NCBI GenBank assembly: GCA_003342815.1
Contig: PTEX01000004.1
Span: 1,612,001 to 1,676,000 of the forward strand
DNA: 64,000 bases
Source: Eudromia elegans
Lineage: Eukaryota; Chordata; Aves; Tinamiformes; Tinamidae
Reading direction: 5' to 3'
Each line of letters starts with the position of its first letter. Position 1 is the stretch's first letter. A program made the position numbers and the translations under genes. The notes beneath the pieces are model-generated. The model was not told the DNA's origin and did no database searches. It worked only from the letters and a program-made list of their open reading frames with translations. Below, piece by piece: positions 1-8,990 of the stretch.

Positions 1-1246
1 GGCTACAGTAGTCTTGGTAGTCATTTCCAGCTGAAACCCAGAGAAAGAGAGGTCTCTAGTACTGCCTGAGAGAAGCTTGGGGCCATAAACGAGGAAATTG
101 TTTCCTACTATTTGATTCCCTCATGCAGTGGCAAATAAAATCTTTAGCTTATTTTGTAATAAAAACAAAAGAAATACCCAACTAAATACAGCTATCTATT
201 TTTCCTCCTAACTGAAAGACTGAACTTCTGGCTAGCTGCACATATCAAAAGGCTGCAGGTGGTTAGCTCAATCTGTCACTCATCCCCTCTAACACACTGG
301 ATTCCCTCCCATCACTGTTTGATTGGTCAACATCCTGATCCTACACGTATCAGCCCACTCCTTCTTAAGTCTGTTTTCTTATGGATCATCAGACCCATAT
401 TCATATATGTCTTTCAATCACTAGTGTATCTTCTCAGGCCTCTTGCAGCTCCAGGCTCACATTCCTGTTCTAACTCCTTTGCTATTTCACCTTAACAGTG
501 TTACACAAGCCTCACTCATTTCTCCAGGCACGCATACTGGAATAGCAAATGGTCCAGCACACTTACAAGTCATGGTCCAAATCAGCATGCAGAGCTTCCA
601 GGGTACAACTAAGGCTTCCCTGCATCATGTATCTTTAGAAGTTGTATTATTTCCAAAGTAGCTTTATTCACAGAGCAAATAAAACAGAAGTTGCAGCAAA
701 TCCAGAACTGTAGCTTTCACTGCAGAAGGCACTAAGGACAGGAGAGATCTCTCCTGGAGCAGAAACAATTCCCGAGCTTAAGTGAAGTTAAACCAACCAC
801 ATTGTCCAAGCAGGGGTACCTGCTTCCCCCTGCTGCCACCAGAAGAAGGCAATCTGCTGTGATTACTTAAAATCTTCTTGCTTATCAGGACATATTGAGA
901 GCAGCTGATGGGCAGTCCCATGTCAGATTAGCCAACCTTCCCAGGATTACTCCCACTTATAAATTACTCCAAAAGCTCTCCATGAAGTTTAGCTACAGCT
1001 TGACAAATTCTCCTGGGACATCTTGATCACTATCTGCTTTTTTCAAGGGCTATTTGATTAGTTCTAAGATCCCCAAAGAGCTTTCCACACTTGCGCTAAT
1101 CCTTCTCCAATGCCTCAGGCAGGTGTTCTGCTGCTCAGACTCAAGCTAAAAATCAATGTTCAGGGTGCTCAGTGTTTCCCTCAGTTACTTCCCTCTATAG
1201 TCCCTGGAGTTACAATGCTATGCTTGTGGCTACAGCCTGAAGAGAC

Positions 1247-1276
1247 AAAAAAAAAAAAGGAAAAAAAAAAAAAAAA
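1247..1276. repeat. A-rich homopolymer run
   Basis: Two adenine runs of 12 and 16 bases are separated by GG. It is a simple low-complexity tract. No retroposed body that it could terminate is visible upstream. Confidence 0.85.
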
Positions 1277-1576
1277 CATAGAAAACAGAAACACAGATAC
1301 CTCTCAGCACTGCAGGGGTCTACCCAAATAGCAGCCTTTTCAATCACACCTTCAAAAATCATTTTGTGCTTACTTCAGCCCACACCTGGGGACTGAAAAT
1401 GAAAGAGAAGAGACCTGCAGAACATGGTCTGCTCCCTCTCAGGGCACCCCATCTGCTATTAACTGCTGTGCACACAAGGGCTGAGCTGCTGCTTATTCTT
1501 TCTTTGTATTGCAAGCATAAAAGTAAATGACTCAGGCTAATTTCTGACTACTGCTACCTTAAGGACTTCGCAGATG

Positions 1577-1815
1577 CACAGAATAGTTGACTTTGGAAGG
1601 GACCTCTAAAGATCATCTAGTCCAATCCCTCTGCTCAAGCAGGGACCCCTGGAGCACATGGCACAGGGTGCCATCCAGGCGGGTTTGGAAGATCTCCAGA
1701 GAAGGAGACTCCGTAATCTCTCTGGGCAGCCTGTTCCAGTGCTCTGTCACCCTCACAGGAAAGAAGTTCTTCCTCACATGGAGATGGAACCTCCTGTGTT
1801 TCAATTTGTACTTCA
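1577..1815 (-). mobile_element. CR1 LINE, 5'-truncated 3' end
   Basis: Read on the minus strand, this is the 3' end of a CR1 non-LTR retrotransposon. The conserved block around a GACCTCTAAAGATCATCTAGT-like motif near 1600-1622 and an ATTCT-type end near 1577 are characteristic. The minus-strand frame still encodes a fossil of the ORF2 C-terminus, including the typical HWNRLPRE segment (about 1703-1744 region). Homology fades beyond about 1815, so the copy is 5' truncated, as most genomic CR1 copies are. It is inactive. Confidence 0.9.
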
Positions 1816-3592
1816 ATAGAAGTACATGTACTTCCAAACTTCCATGGAAATTCTCTGCATAGCTGGCAACATTTATGTACCAAATTCTGTCTGTTACTGT
1901 CTTCTTTCTCAAAGGAATACCTACCCCTCAGTCACAACTCAGTGACAAGTCCTTAAGTTGTATCACCAAAGAAAGCCCTCACTGTATCTCTTTGGGACAT
2001 TGGAGTAGAAAATTTTTCTGCACTTTCTTTGTCCCACTGGTCATTCCATTGCTGAACTTGCCTCCTGCTGTCTTCAAACTTTACAGCTGTACTCTGTGAT
2101 CCCTAAATCCACAGAGAGAGCACACATTGAGTCACATCAGTGATGTAAGCTCCCTGTTGATATGAGCCTGCTATGCAGCAATCCCTGCTAGTCTGACTTG
2201 TTACTTATGGTCTGCTCTTCTTTTCAACCCATTTGTCTTTTTGATACAGTTCTGTGCTTCATTCAGTTCTGAGTTTGCTCTGCTAGCTCCCGCAAATAGC
2301 AGTGCTAAGACCTAAAAAGAAATTAGAACTGGAATCTGTTATTCTGAGTTCATCTGGTTCTGCTGCAGTTTTACACCTGTAGGCACAAGCTGCGCTCACC
2401 TGTGTATGTAGGTGTTTCACGTGTCACACGGACTCCCACTGCAGCTCTGGGAAGCGCTGCAGGATGCACTCAGCACTGCCATGGCAGCAGCTGCGACCAG
2501 AATGATGGCCCTGTGCTGGGACCTGTCTCCACAGATGCCCTGGTTCCTGTCACAACAGAGCCACAGGGAACTTGCCCTTGCTGCCCAGCCTTCTGCACTC
2601 CTGCAAAGGAAGCCAAGTGCCCCCAGACACCAGGTTACATTGGTACCATGCAGGGGACTGGTGGGTCCTGTTAGTGTGATGAGGTCCTATCAGCAGGGAA
2701 TTGCTGCAACTGCTGTGTGAGATTTCCCAGTCTCACAGACTGGCATGTCATAGTGTCTCAATGTTTTTTCTGCCCATCTTTCCTAAACCAAAACTGAAAC
2801 CACCACACTGAATGGGTTCAGGCTAGTTGGGTTTAACAAGGGGATGAGGTAACCAGTGTGCAGGTACCTACATGTGGAAAGATTTGGGGCTCTCTAAATT
2901 CAACAGATAACACTATGTGCTAAACTGGCAGCTAAACTACCTTATCCTTAGGAGAAAGAAAACACCAGTACCTGAAACTCCCACATGTGCAGGTGGCCAT
3001 GGGCTATGCTCACACCTTCTGCAAAAGGACATCTGTCCCCCTAGCACACAGCTGATTCACATAGGTCAACATTACCCAAGGTATTTTATCCAAAGGCAGG
3101 AGAGTCAGGAAGAAAATACCCCCAGCCAACTACAGTAACAGAGGCAGAAACAAAATCTGTGCTACCTAGGCCCTAGGACACTCCTCTCTCTCTCTTGCTC
3201 ACTCATTTTATTTTTCATTCATTATCCCTCCTTTTGTTTCCTCATTCCTTCATCTCCCCAAGAGCTCTTCCTTCCTTATCCAGACAAGTTCACCAGCAAA
3301 GGTGCTCCCTGTGCTTCCCCTGGAGCCCTCCCAACTGCACCTGCACCAAAGGAGGTTCACTTGGTGCCAGCAGCTGAGTGCAGAACAGCTGCTGGCTGCT
3401 CTGACCACTGACTTCTACACCCACCTGCCTCCTGCTCCCTGCCCTGTAATGTGTGGGGGGACACGGCCCAGGCCGGCTCAGCTGAAAGTGTCCCACTGCA
3501 TGCTGAAACCAGGTGACGAATGAATGTTTTCCAGGCAAGTTCATACCTGCTTTAGCCGCAGTTGAGATATGGGAGTGTCCACATACAGGAGG

Positions 3593-3611
3593 AAAAAAAA
3601 AAAAAAAAAAA
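3593..3611. repeat. Poly-A run
   Basis: An uninterrupted run of 19 adenines, followed by a C and five more adenines. It is a simple homopolymer with no recognisable retrogene attached. Confidence 0.85.
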
Positions 3612-4584
3612 CAAAAAGGGTATAAGGCCTAACACAGCTCTGCTCTAACCTTGAAAGGTCCCACACCCAACCTGACCTTCCAGTTACTCCTGAGCCTGCA
3701 TCTGTATCCATCATTACAAAAAGCTCTCCTCTCTAAAGGTGACTCAGAGATACTAGATCTATTGGCATCATATGGGAGCCTACACATAGATTGAAACCAC
3801 TCGAGATGCTCTCCCAGCTTCTAGACGAGGGAAGAGAAAACAACTCTTTGGAAAAGTTATTTCACTTCTGTTAAGAACTTTGTGCTCATTCCAGCCCTCC
3901 CATGTGATCCATGACAGAAGCTTCAAAATGAGCTACAGTACAGAAAAAGACCCATCAACAACAGGCAAACTAAAGGGATGACTTTGTTCCCTCAAATCCA
4001 CCTGCTTAAGCCTGTTCCCAGTGGGTTAACTGCTTGTCTCAAATGGTGCTTAAGGAAGCACCGTGGCCATGCAGTTGCCTGGGAAACATCACAGGTCAAA
4101 CCCGCTGTCTTTTCTGCAGGTGATTGACCTTGTTGGGCTATTTCTTTCCCAGCATTTTAGGAGGGAGACAGAGCAAGACAAAGGATTCAATTAACACTCA
4201 GAGCACTTGCAAGGAGTTCTGGTGCTCTCCCCTCCTTGGCTTTCGAGCCGCCTTTCCTCTGGCAGGGTGGGTGTGATGTGTGGGAGCCCAAATTGACCAG
4301 GACTGGCAAGATTTACCCCACGCTGGGGCTGCCCAGCCTTGGGATGAAACACCTATTTCCAAAGGGGGTCAGGGCAGAGCACAGCCAAACTCCCGGTCAG
4401 GAAGGAAGGGATGTTTAACCGCAGCCAGGCGGCATTTGCCGCCTCGGCGCAGCGCTCCGATCACCGGGCCCTCACCCGCCGCGTCAGGGCCCGGCCCAGG
4501 GCCGCAGGTAACGGCCGGTCAGGGCTGGGCAGGGAACCACCACCCTCAGCACCACACCACCCAACACCCGCCCCACACCCGCCC

Positions 4585-4898
4585 ATTGGCTGCCGCCCTA
4601 ACCGCCGTCCGGCTCCTCCCTCCCCTCATTGGACAGAGTCCAAGGCCCGTTCACGCCCTCCTCCCTCACTCTTGCTTCTTGATTGGCTAGTGCGGCCTCT
4701 TCCCCTCCCTCCCGTTACCTCTCCGCCAGGTGATTGGGCAGCTTCCAACTGATGGCTCCACCCCCTCAGCACGCTCCACCCAGCCCCTTCCTTCCCCTCT
4801 GCCCCGCCCCCCTCACGGACACCCCTCTCATTGCACCGCGGGCCCTGTCCCCCCCTTTGGGCCCCGCCCATGGGCGTGACGTATCCTGCGGCCATTGG
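4585..4898 (+). promoter_or_regulatory. Cluster of five inverted CCAAT (ATTGG) boxes
   Basis: ATTGG, the reverse complement of CCAAT, occurs at 4585, 4628, 4682, 4733 and 4894, all in the same orientation. The first four are 43, 54 and 51 bases apart. CCAAT boxes of this type bind the heterotrimer NF-Y, and phased clusters are typical of TATA-less housekeeping promoters. GC-box-like sequences (CCCCGCCC type) lie among them near 4803-4811 and 4861-4869. A sixth ATTGG at 5219 is inside intron 1. NF-Y binding is inferred from the motif only. Confidence 0.7.
4877..4884 (+). promoter_or_regulatory. CRE/ATF-like site TGACGTAT
   Basis: TGACGTAT differs from the palindromic cAMP response element TGACGTCA in its last two bases. 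It lies 10 bases before the closest CCAAT box and about 90 bases upstream of the proposed start codon. A second TGACG half-site is at 4905. CREB/ATF and NF-Y sites are often paired in proximal promoters. The function here is inferred. Confidence 0.45.
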
Positions 4899-4972
4899 CG
4901 GAGGTGACGGGCAGCGTTTCCGGTGCGGCGCGGCGCGGCGGGGCAGGTGGGGGCGGCGGGTGCAGCGGGAGG

Positions 4973-5195
4973 ATGGAGCGCACGCAGCGGCTCNNNNNNN
5001 NNNNNNNNNNNNNNNNNNNNNNNNNNNNNNNNNNNNNNNNNNNNNNNNNNNNNNNNNNNNNNNNNNNNNNNNNNNNNNNNNNNNNNNNNNNNNNNNNNNN
5101 NNNNNNNNNNNNNNNNNNNNNNNNNNNNNNNNNNNNNNNNNNNNNNNNNNNNNNNNNNGGAGCGGAGCGGGGCAGCGGCCTGCGCCGGGGCGCAG
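4973..5195 (+). CDS. SPTLC2: SPTLC2 exon 1 (coding part, contains assembly gap)
   Basis: Exon 1 encodes the variable cytosolic N-terminus. The ATG at 4973 has A at -3 and G at +4, a strong initiation context, and reads MERTQRL before the gap at 4994-5158. After the gap, codons from 5160 read ERSGAAACAGAQ and end at a CAG|GT donor at 5195/5196. This matches the alanine-rich stretch ending in GQ that precedes the same junction in the human protein. With 165 N counted, the two halves are in different frames: the true gap must be one base shorter or two longer (modulo 3), or the real start lies in the gap. The donor GTTGCC is weak. The start is therefore tentative, while the 3' end is well supported. 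Confidence 0.7.
4994..5158. other. Assembly gap (165 N) in exon 1
   Basis: A run of 165 undetermined bases lies in the most GC-rich part of the CpG island, where short-read assemblies commonly fail. It hides most of the N-terminal coding sequence of exon 1. Its stated length does not preserve the reading frame between the proposed start and the exon 1 donor, so the length is probably an estimate. Confidence 0.98.
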
Positions 5196-6345
5196 GTTGC
5201 CTCCCCGCCTAGAGCGGCATTGGAGGCACCGGAGCGGCCGCAGAGGCCGCGGCAGCCCCGTGGGGCGGGTGGACGGGCCCACTCCGCGCTCGTGGGGCAG
5301 AACCCGGGGCTGTTAAGGGAGCGGCAACGCGGGCGGGTGCTGGTGCCGCCAGCCCAGCCCCGGGTCCCCCTGTTTTACCTGGGGGGGCCCTCAGCTGGGC
5401 ACCACCGGCGGCGCAGAGCAGGTCGTGGCACCTGGAGCGGTGGCTACCAGAGGCGTCCCGCGCCCCCCTGCGCTGCCCCCTCCACTGTCTGTGCGGCCTC
5501 TCAGCGAGCCGCCCGGAGAGCCGCCGCGGTGGCCCCGAGTTAACTTCAAGGCGGGCCCCACGTTAAGGCGTCTGCCTCGCTCGTGGGCACTTGGTCTCAC
5601 GCTGACCGGTCAAGGGGCAGCTCAGAACCGGGAGCAAGTGAAGAGAGGAGGAAGGTGCGACTGCTGCTTCGGGCAGCAGTGTCGCAATGTGCTGCTGGAG
5701 TGTTCGGGGAGCTGTGGCACTGCTCGTCCTGCCTTCCAAGCACAGTGCTCCAGAAAGCCTTAGTTGTCAGTCAGTACTGGGCTGAAGCTGAGATCTTTCC
5801 CCCATCTCTCTACACAGACCCCAGTTATGTTCTTCTGCCTCCAAACAGCAGAAAAAACAGATGTAAAAAACTTTTCCTTCAGGATTTTCTTAGGCTGCAT
5901 ATTTGGGAATTAAAATGAAGTATGTAAGTGTAAGCTGCTGCTGCCAAACTGAGAAAGCCTAAAAAAAGCCCTATGTAGTTGAGAAATTATGTTCAATTAG
6001 TAGCATGTATGTGCTATTACTTTTGAATGTGTCTTTCAAGTCCCCAGGCATGTTGGATAATTACTTGTGGAAGGAGCAAGGCTCACTGGAGAATGGATAA
6101 TGAGAGATCGTAGCAAAGCTGTCCAAGTTGAAGTTAACGTTATCCAAGGATGCAAGCTGAGCGTGACAGAGTTTGGGGTCTTTCTCTCATCTGTTTACTG
6201 GTCACACAGATGTATAATTAGGAATCTTGTATTCTCTTCACTAACACTTTAAATGGGCCAAGTCACTAACGTAAAAACTGAGAGTTTAAATGTAAAAACC
6301 TTGATTAAGACTTACATGTCCTAGCTGGTGTATTAGCTGTCCACA

Positions 6346-6364
6346 TTTTTTTTTTTTTTTTTTT
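6346..6364. repeat. Poly-T run
   Basis: Nineteen consecutive thymines inside intron 1. It is a simple homopolymer with no attached retrosequence that I recognise. Confidence 0.85.
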
Positions 6365-6520
6365 AACATGTAGTGTCAGAACTGTTACTGCTGTGAAAGG
6401 TATGATCAGTCCCTGAAATATCTCAGGTTTGGTCACTTTGGCTTTCTGGGTTTGGAATTTTGTTATTTTTCCCTTTGTGCAGGAAGGAGAAATACATTAG
6501 TCCTTAGCATGTATGTTATA

Positions 6521-6606
6521 TGTTTGTGTGTGTGTGAATTTATATATATTTATGCTTCTACATATTTATATATATATAGATGCATATATAGGTATATATT
6601 CCACAT
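6521..6606. repeat. TG/TA-rich microsatellite
   Basis: A short (TG)n tract is followed by imperfect (TA)n blocks broken by short interruptions. It is likely length-polymorphic and is located in intron 1. Confidence 0.85.
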
Positions 6607-7185
6607 ATAGCTCTTGAAAATCTGCAGATGAAGGTGTTTGGAATGCAGGTAGTCACGCTGGCTCTGGCTAATGTGGAGACCAATGAAAGCATCACCAAAG
6701 GCTAAGAAGGTGGCAGTTCAAAATTAGGGTTTTAGCAAGTAGTACCACTCTGTTGAAGTGCTAAGAAACTAAAAGGTCCGTTTGCTTTCATTGCAAGTCC
6801 TTTCTTTGTGGTTCTGTTAACAGTTAATCTCTCAAGAGTCACATTCACCAAATACAGTAATGTTACTATTGACACCTTTATTGAAACATATGGGGGGAAA
6901 AAAATCTATCAATTAAAAAAAATTGTGGGATATTGTAGAAACACAAGTCAGTTATTCCTGACTCTATGTATAATTAAGGGAGCACAGGATTAGAAAATGC
7001 AGTAATCGGTGGATGGGTTAAAACCTGAATTAATGCTTCAGTGTAGTCCCTCAGTGCTTAAGATGAAGGCCTGACATCTCCAACCGTATTGTCATGGCGT
7101 GAGGAAGTGACACAAATAAGCAAAAGGAAACAAATCTAAATAAAGGAACAGTGAAGTTAACTCTCCAAGTGGTGCATAATTCTGA

Positions 7186-7243
7186 GATATATATATATGC
7201 GCACACACACACACACATGTATGTATGTGCGTGTATATATATT
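7186..7243. repeat. Compound AT/CA/GTAT microsatellite
   Basis: Consecutive (AT)n, (CA)n, (TGTA)n and (TA)n blocks form a compound microsatellite in intron 1. The alternating purine-pyrimidine composition could adopt Z-DNA or cruciform structure, which is inference only. Confidence 0.88.
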
Positions 7244-8519
7244 CTGTCAAAATGTTAAATGAGTTTGATAGAAAAATATTTTTGGGATCTATCAAGAGGC
7301 TTGTGGGAATAACAAAGAATGAAGAGAAAATTGCTTTTTCGTTCTGCAATACAATTCTAAACTGAAATATATATCTCTATGGCAATGTTTTGATCTAAAG
7401 CAAACAGCTAATGGTTTTCCAAGACTGCATTTGGGGGGGAAAAAAAAGCCTTCTTGATGTTGTATAAAATGAGGAGATTGGGACTTAAATAAGGGTACCT
7501 TGATTTATTAATTTCCATGATAACTTATTGGAATCTAACCAATAAAATGAACAGTTTTTGAGTAACAAGGAGGGTTTTTTGGACTCTCTAAGCTTTTTCA
7601 CATTAGAATGGATTCCCTTATGCCTCTAGAGAGGAGGGAAGAAAGACTTAAAGTAAGCAAAATCATTTGAATATAGATTTTTAGATCTCAAGTTCTTAAT
7701 TCCTATTGTGCCTGCTGTTTCCCAGTCACTGCTGTTCACTTATGTACTGAAGGGAATGTTATAAACAAAATTCCTTTAAGTTTCTAGAAGAACTTTAGAT
7801 GCCACAATATAGTAGCCTCCAGATAATTCATTGCGTACGTGCTTTGCCAAACTAGGACTCATGGCACTTCCTCAGGAAGAGGGAGCAGAGTTTGGTCAAG
7901 GAGAAGAGGGAGGACTGTAGCGTTTATGTTCCTTTTAAGCTGTGGCAAGTCCTGAATGCTCACAGCTGTTAATATGGGCAGAGTAGGTTTTTATGAAAGG
8001 TCTGGTGCCCACATGCTAAAAACAATCTGATTTTTATAGACAGCAGTCTTATTGCTTGTAGGTCCACCTTGTGAGGCGCTTTGGGGTACAGTGGAATACT
8101 CTCTTCATTTTGGTTTTGTAGAGACTCTTCCTGGAATCAGGTTTAATGGGATTTGGGAGAACATGTCTGTGAAAATGAATGCAATAAATCCTGGGCAACT
8201 TTCTCTCATTATAATGGGTTATTGATAGCGGTAATGTGGATAAGCCTTTATTAGAGATAAAGAAGCAGGTAAGATAAAGATTTAAAATCTGTGTTTTTTG
8301 AATAACTGGTGTCTCTTCTGACAGTAGAGTTTGAGTACAGAACTGTAGGGTATTAGGGTGTTTTTTTTTTCAAATCTGTATGCAAGTTTGTAATGCAATT
8401 ATTCATGATAAAAAGACAACTTGAGTTCTCAAATATAAAACCTCAATAACCTATTCACAAGGAAGTGACCCTTCTGCTGTCTTCGCTGCTTATATCATGG
8501 GCACTGTGTCCTGTTCTGA

Positions 8520-8990
8520 GCTCTCCCATTCCAGAAAGATACTGATGTCTCCTGTTGAACCTGCATGTCCAGCCAACGAGGTGCTTTGAGGGCTAGAGCA
8601 CATGGGATACGTGGAGAGGCTGAGACCTGTGTTTCCTGAGGCTAAGGAGGAGAAGGCTCGGAGGAGACCTTGTTGATGTCTAGCTGGTTGGAGTAAATTG
8701 AGAAGATGAGGCCAGGCTTTTCTTGGAAGCATGCAGCAATAGGATGAGTGGCAATGGATGTAAATTTTAACATGGGAAATTCTGTTTAGATTCATGGAAA
8801 AATGAATTTACCAAGAAAATAGTCAAATATTGGGTGAAGCTGCCCAGAAAGGTTGTGGAACCTTCATCCTTGGAAGTTTTCAAGATTCTGTTGGATGTGG
8901 CCCTGAGCAACCTTCTTTAATTAGAACTGCTGTGAGCTGGGGATTGGCTAGCTGACCTCTGGAGGTCCCTTACAACCTAGATTATTCCAT
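8520..8990 (+). mobile_element. Degraded CR1 LINE fragment, plus strand
   Basis: A diverged CR1 3' portion in gene orientation. Recognisable blocks are the GTGGAGAGGCTGAG-type segment (about 8610-8626), the AGGAGACCTT-type segment (8662-8671), the CTGCCCAGAAAGGTTGTGG segment (8840-8858) and the GGAGGTCCCTTACAACCTAG end (8961-8980). No intact reading frame remains. The minus-strand open frame across 8490-8795 is antisense to this element and is not a gene. Confidence 0.85.

Larger units (their letters stand above)
1..4430. other. Upstream flanking DNA, no gene recognised
   Basis: This is non-coding flank upstream of the SPTLC2 promoter. It holds a minus-strand CR1 3' end near 1577-1815, an A-rich run at 1247-1276 and another at 3593-3611. 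Somewhat GC-richer patches lie at about 2400-2720 and 3290-3520. Open frames here are short (at most about 100 codons), overlap each other in different frames and match no family I recognise. In mammals ALKBH1 lies upstream of SPTLC2, but I see no trace of its coding sequence here. Confidence 0.6.
4430..5560. promoter_or_regulatory. CpG island covering SPTLC2 promoter and exon 1
   Basis: Base composition changes sharply here: GC and CpG content rises from about 4430, stays very high to about 5560, then drops to the AT-rich level of the introns. The island spans the promoter, exon 1 and the start of intron 1, and includes the unsequenced gap 4994-5158. This is the usual layout of a broadly expressed housekeeping promoter. 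No TATA box is evident close to the start codon. The many open frames inside it on both strands are by-products of high GC content. Confidence 0.85.

Noticed and set aside
1613-1912. 99-codon minus-strand open frame
   Set aside because: It is the fossil C-terminus of CR1 ORF2, part of the retrotransposon fragment, not a host gene.
4280-4752. Plus-strand open frames of 113-136 codons upstream of exon 1
   Set aside because: They lie in the CpG-rich promoter where stop codons are rare, overlap in different frames and have low-complexity Pro/Arg/Ala-rich products.
4626-5282. Minus-strand 218-codon frame across the gap, suggesting a divergent gene
   Set aside because: A large part is undetermined bases and the rest is GC-driven low complexity; no splice structure or homology supports a divergent gene.
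8490-8795. 101-codon minus-strand open frame
   Set aside because: It is antisense to a degraded CR1 copy and shows no coding features.
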